A DNA stretch of 53,856 nt from assembly GCA_965369995.1 (NCBI GenBank), contig CBDURO010000009.1:1-53856 (forward strand), read 5' to 3'. A program made the position numbers and the translations under genes. The notes under the pieces are model-generated. The model was given only the letters and a program-made list of their open reading frames with translations. It did no database searches and was not told the DNA's origin. Of the stretch, positions 52,214-53,856 are shown piece by piece. Source of the DNA: JAHJCW01 sp965369995. GTDB taxonomy: Bacteria > Fidelibacterota > Marinisomatia > Marinisomatales > JAHJCW01. How positions within the stretch are numbered: the stretch's first letter is position 1; each line of letters opens with the position of its first letter.

Positions 52214-53856
52214 GTGCCAAAAACAAAAATTAAACACGTTGACCATGTAGTAATTCGCTTTGCAGGAGATTCCGGCGATGGAATGCAGTTGACCGGTTCA
52301 CGTTTTACAGAATCTACAGCGATATTCGGAAACGACTTAAGCACTTTGCCGGACTATCCGGCGGAAATCCGTGCTCCTGCCGGTTCTTTGGCCGGTGTAA
52401 GTGTTTTTCAATTACATTTTAGTTCAAAAGATATACATACACCCGGAGACCAACCCGATGTATTAGTGGCAATGAATCCGGCTGCTTTAAGAGTGCATTT
52501 AGGTGATTTAGAACCAAATGGAATAATCATAGCAAACTCAAATGCATTTAGTGATAAAAACTTACATTTAGCCGGTTACGAATCAAATCCGCTAGAAGAT
52601 GGCTCGTTGGAAAGTGAATATGAAGTTCATGCCATCAGGATGACAAGTTTAGTTACCAAAGCGTGCAAAAATATTGATCTTTCCTTAAAAGACGTGGAAA
52701 GAACAAAAAATATGTTCGCATTAGGTCTTTTATTTTGGATGTATAACCGAAGTACTGATACAACTGTAGAGTGGCTACAGAAAAAATTTAAAAATAAACC
52801 GGCACTGGTGGAGGCCAATATACGTGCTTTAAATGCCGGATATAACTATGGTAATACAACTGAGATATTTACCGTGCGGTACACAGTTGAAAAAGCCACT
52901 TTGCCTCCTGGTAAATACCGCAATATTAATGGTAATTATGCAATTAGTTTAGGTCTATTAGCTGCAGCGGAGAAATCGGGTTTACCTTTGTTTTTCGGCG
53001 GTTATCCGATTACCCCTGCCAGTGAAATATTACATTTTTTAGCAAGTTATAGAAATTTTGGAGTAAAAACATTTCAGGCTGAAGATGAAATTGCCGGAAT
53101 CTCTGCTGCGATTGGCGCATCTTTTACCGGCAATTTAGCATGTACGGCAACATCAGGACCTGGAATGGCACTTAAAACCGAGGCGTTGGGATTAGCGATA
53201 ATGGCTGAGTTGCCGTTGGTTATAGTAAACGTTCAACGGGGTGGTCCAAGTACGGGATTACCAACCAAGACGGAACAATCCGATCTTTTTCAAGCTGTAA
53301 TGGGAAGAAATGCCGATGCCCCTATACCGGTGATTGCTCCGTCAACTCCCGGGGATTGTTTTTATGCAGCATTTGAAGCTAGTCAAATTGCTATCAAATA
53401 TATGACTCCTGTAATTGTCCTCTCGGATGGTTATCTTGCTAACGGTTCCGAACCGTGGCCCATACCTAAAATGGACGAGTTGCCTAAAATTAATGTAAAG
53501 TTCGAGACCGAATACAATGGAAACAATAAATACCTTCCATATAAGAGAGATAAACAAACTTTAGCGCGCCCTTGGGCGATACCCGGAACGCCTAATCTTG
53601 AGCATCGCTTAGGCGGATTGGAAAAGGAAGATGTTACCGGTGATGTTAACTACGAAGCTGATAATCATCATTTGATGACGATACTTCGTGCACAGAAGAT
53701 AGCAAATATTGCTAATGATTATCCCCCAACAAAAGTGTTTGGAAAAGATAATGGTGATTTGTTGATACTAACTTGGGGAAGCACATTCGGTCCCGGTCGT
53801 GTTGCTGTCGAGAGGTTACATAAAGATAAACTAAATGTAAGTCACGTTCATTTACG
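52214..53856 (+). CDS. korA: 2-oxoacid:ferredoxin oxidoreductase, fused gamma-alpha subunit (KorA type), 3' end outside window
   Basis: A reading frame of at least 547 residues that runs off the right edge. The GTG at 52214 is the likely start (VPKTKIKHVDHVVIRFAGDSGDGMQ); the gamma domain (residues ~10-190, SLAGVSVFQLHF) is followed by an alpha domain with FGGYPITPASEI, DEIAGISAAIGASF, TSGPGMALKTE and VNVQRGGPSTGLPTKTEQSD. The beta subunit should follow outside. This gamma-alpha fused form is common for 2-oxoglutarate:ferredoxin oxidoreductase and differs from KorDABC at 39943-42869, so the genome has two enzymes of the family. The preceding gap 51929-52213 separates two divergent genes, contains AT-rich putative promoter sequence, and has no gene. 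Confidence 0.9.
   Translation, partial: MPKTKIKHVDHVVIRFAGDSGDGMQLTGSRFTESTAIFGNDLSTLPDYPAEIRAPAGSLAGVSVFQLHFSSKDIHTPGDQPDVLVAMNPAALRVHLGDLEPNGIIIANSNAFSDKNLHLAGYESNPLEDGSLESEYEVHAIRMTSLVTKACKNIDLSLKDVERTKNMFALGLLFWMYNRSTDTTVEWLQKKFKNKPALVEANIRALNAGYNYGNTTEIFTVRYTVEKATLPPGKYRNINGNYAISLGLLAAAEKSGLPLFFGGYPITPASEILHFLASYRNFGVKTFQAEDEIAGISAAIGASFTGNLACTATSGPGMALKTEALGLAIMAELPLVIVNVQRGGPSTGLPTKTEQSDLFQAVMGRNADAPIPVIAPSTPGDCFYAAFEASQIAIKYMTPVIVLSDGYLANGSEPWPIPKMDELPKINVKFETEYNGNNKYLPYKRDKQTLARPWAIPGTPNLEHRLGGLEKEDVTGDVNYEADNHHLMTILRAQKIANIANDYPPTKVFGKDNGDLLILTWGSTFGPGRVAVERLHKDKLNVSHVHL

Noticed and set aside
1..53856. rRNA, tRNA (including tRNA-Sec), CRISPR arrays and insertion sequences
   Set aside because: Intergenic regions were read on both strands and none showed a cloverleaf, repeat-spacer array or transposase.

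Overview
The window is AT-rich bacterial chromosome carrying about 46 genes, and nearly every gene has a recognisable central-metabolism or housekeeping role. The content suggests an anaerobic or facultative member of the FCB superphylum (Bacteroidota/Ignavibacteria/Marinimicrobia-like). The pointers are the Bacteroidota-type GlmU homologue, DUF3467, the SufBCD-SufU-SufT set, two S23-type four-helix proteins, and the abundance of ferredoxin-linked and heterodisulfide-reductase-type redox enzymes. The phylum is an inference. No rRNA, tRNA, CRISPR array or insertion sequence was seen.

Layout. 1-9802 (+): a citrate-lyase alpha subunit running in from the left edge, an S23 four-helix protein, a degenerate HD protein, a LYS4-like homoaconitase/aconitase, an isocitrate/homoisocitrate dehydrogenase, a second S23 protein, an MmgE/PrpD protein, glutaryl-CoA dehydrogenase and a cation-efflux transporter. 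9936-17305: biotin ligase, a nuclease-like gene with an attC-like element at its 3' end, a LysM lipoprotein, methylmalonyl-CoA mutase, a GlmU-type pair and small proteins. 17306-23510 (+): a regulated etfBA plus membrane ETF:quinone oxidoreductase (EMO) operon, then a fused acetyl-CoA carboxyltransferase. 23512-30562 (-): a complete suf Fe-S assembly operon under an Rrf2 regulator. 30879-33102 (-): malate dehydrogenase and eukaryote-type citrate synthase. 33351-43160 (-): a long operon with two-CW protein, korDABC (2-oxoacid:ferredoxin oxidoreductase), an NTF2-like protein, a GltD/NfnB-MvhD fusion, an HdrC-HdrB fusion, a selenocysteine HdrA-MvhD fusion and a 47-residue zinc ribbon. 43426-51928 (-): Nudix, methyltransferase, UbiA fusion, TetR regulator, accessory genes and a selenocysteine-containing selD. 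52214-end (+): the start of a second, gamma-alpha fused KorA.

How it fits together. Citrate synthase, malate dehydrogenase and KorDABC supply much of a TCA cycle whose 2-oxoacid step uses ferredoxin. The adjacent Hdr/GltD/MvhD set looks like a flavin-based electron-bifurcating or -confurcating complex that would link that ferredoxin to NAD(P)H and a thiol/disulfide couple. ETF, EMO, glutaryl-CoA dehydrogenase and methylmalonyl-CoA mutase point to acyl-CoA oxidation feeding quinone. The left cluster could instead be a homocitrate-type route (homocitrate to homoisocitrate to 2-oxoadipate to glutaryl-CoA to crotonyl-CoA).

Two genes, hdrA and selD, are interrupted by in-frame UGA codons at positions where selenocysteine is known in their families. 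Each is followed by a SECIS-like hairpin. A TetR gene at 46948-47601 and the etf promoter share a GACC-N4-GGTC operator, which suggests a fatty-acid/ETF regulon.
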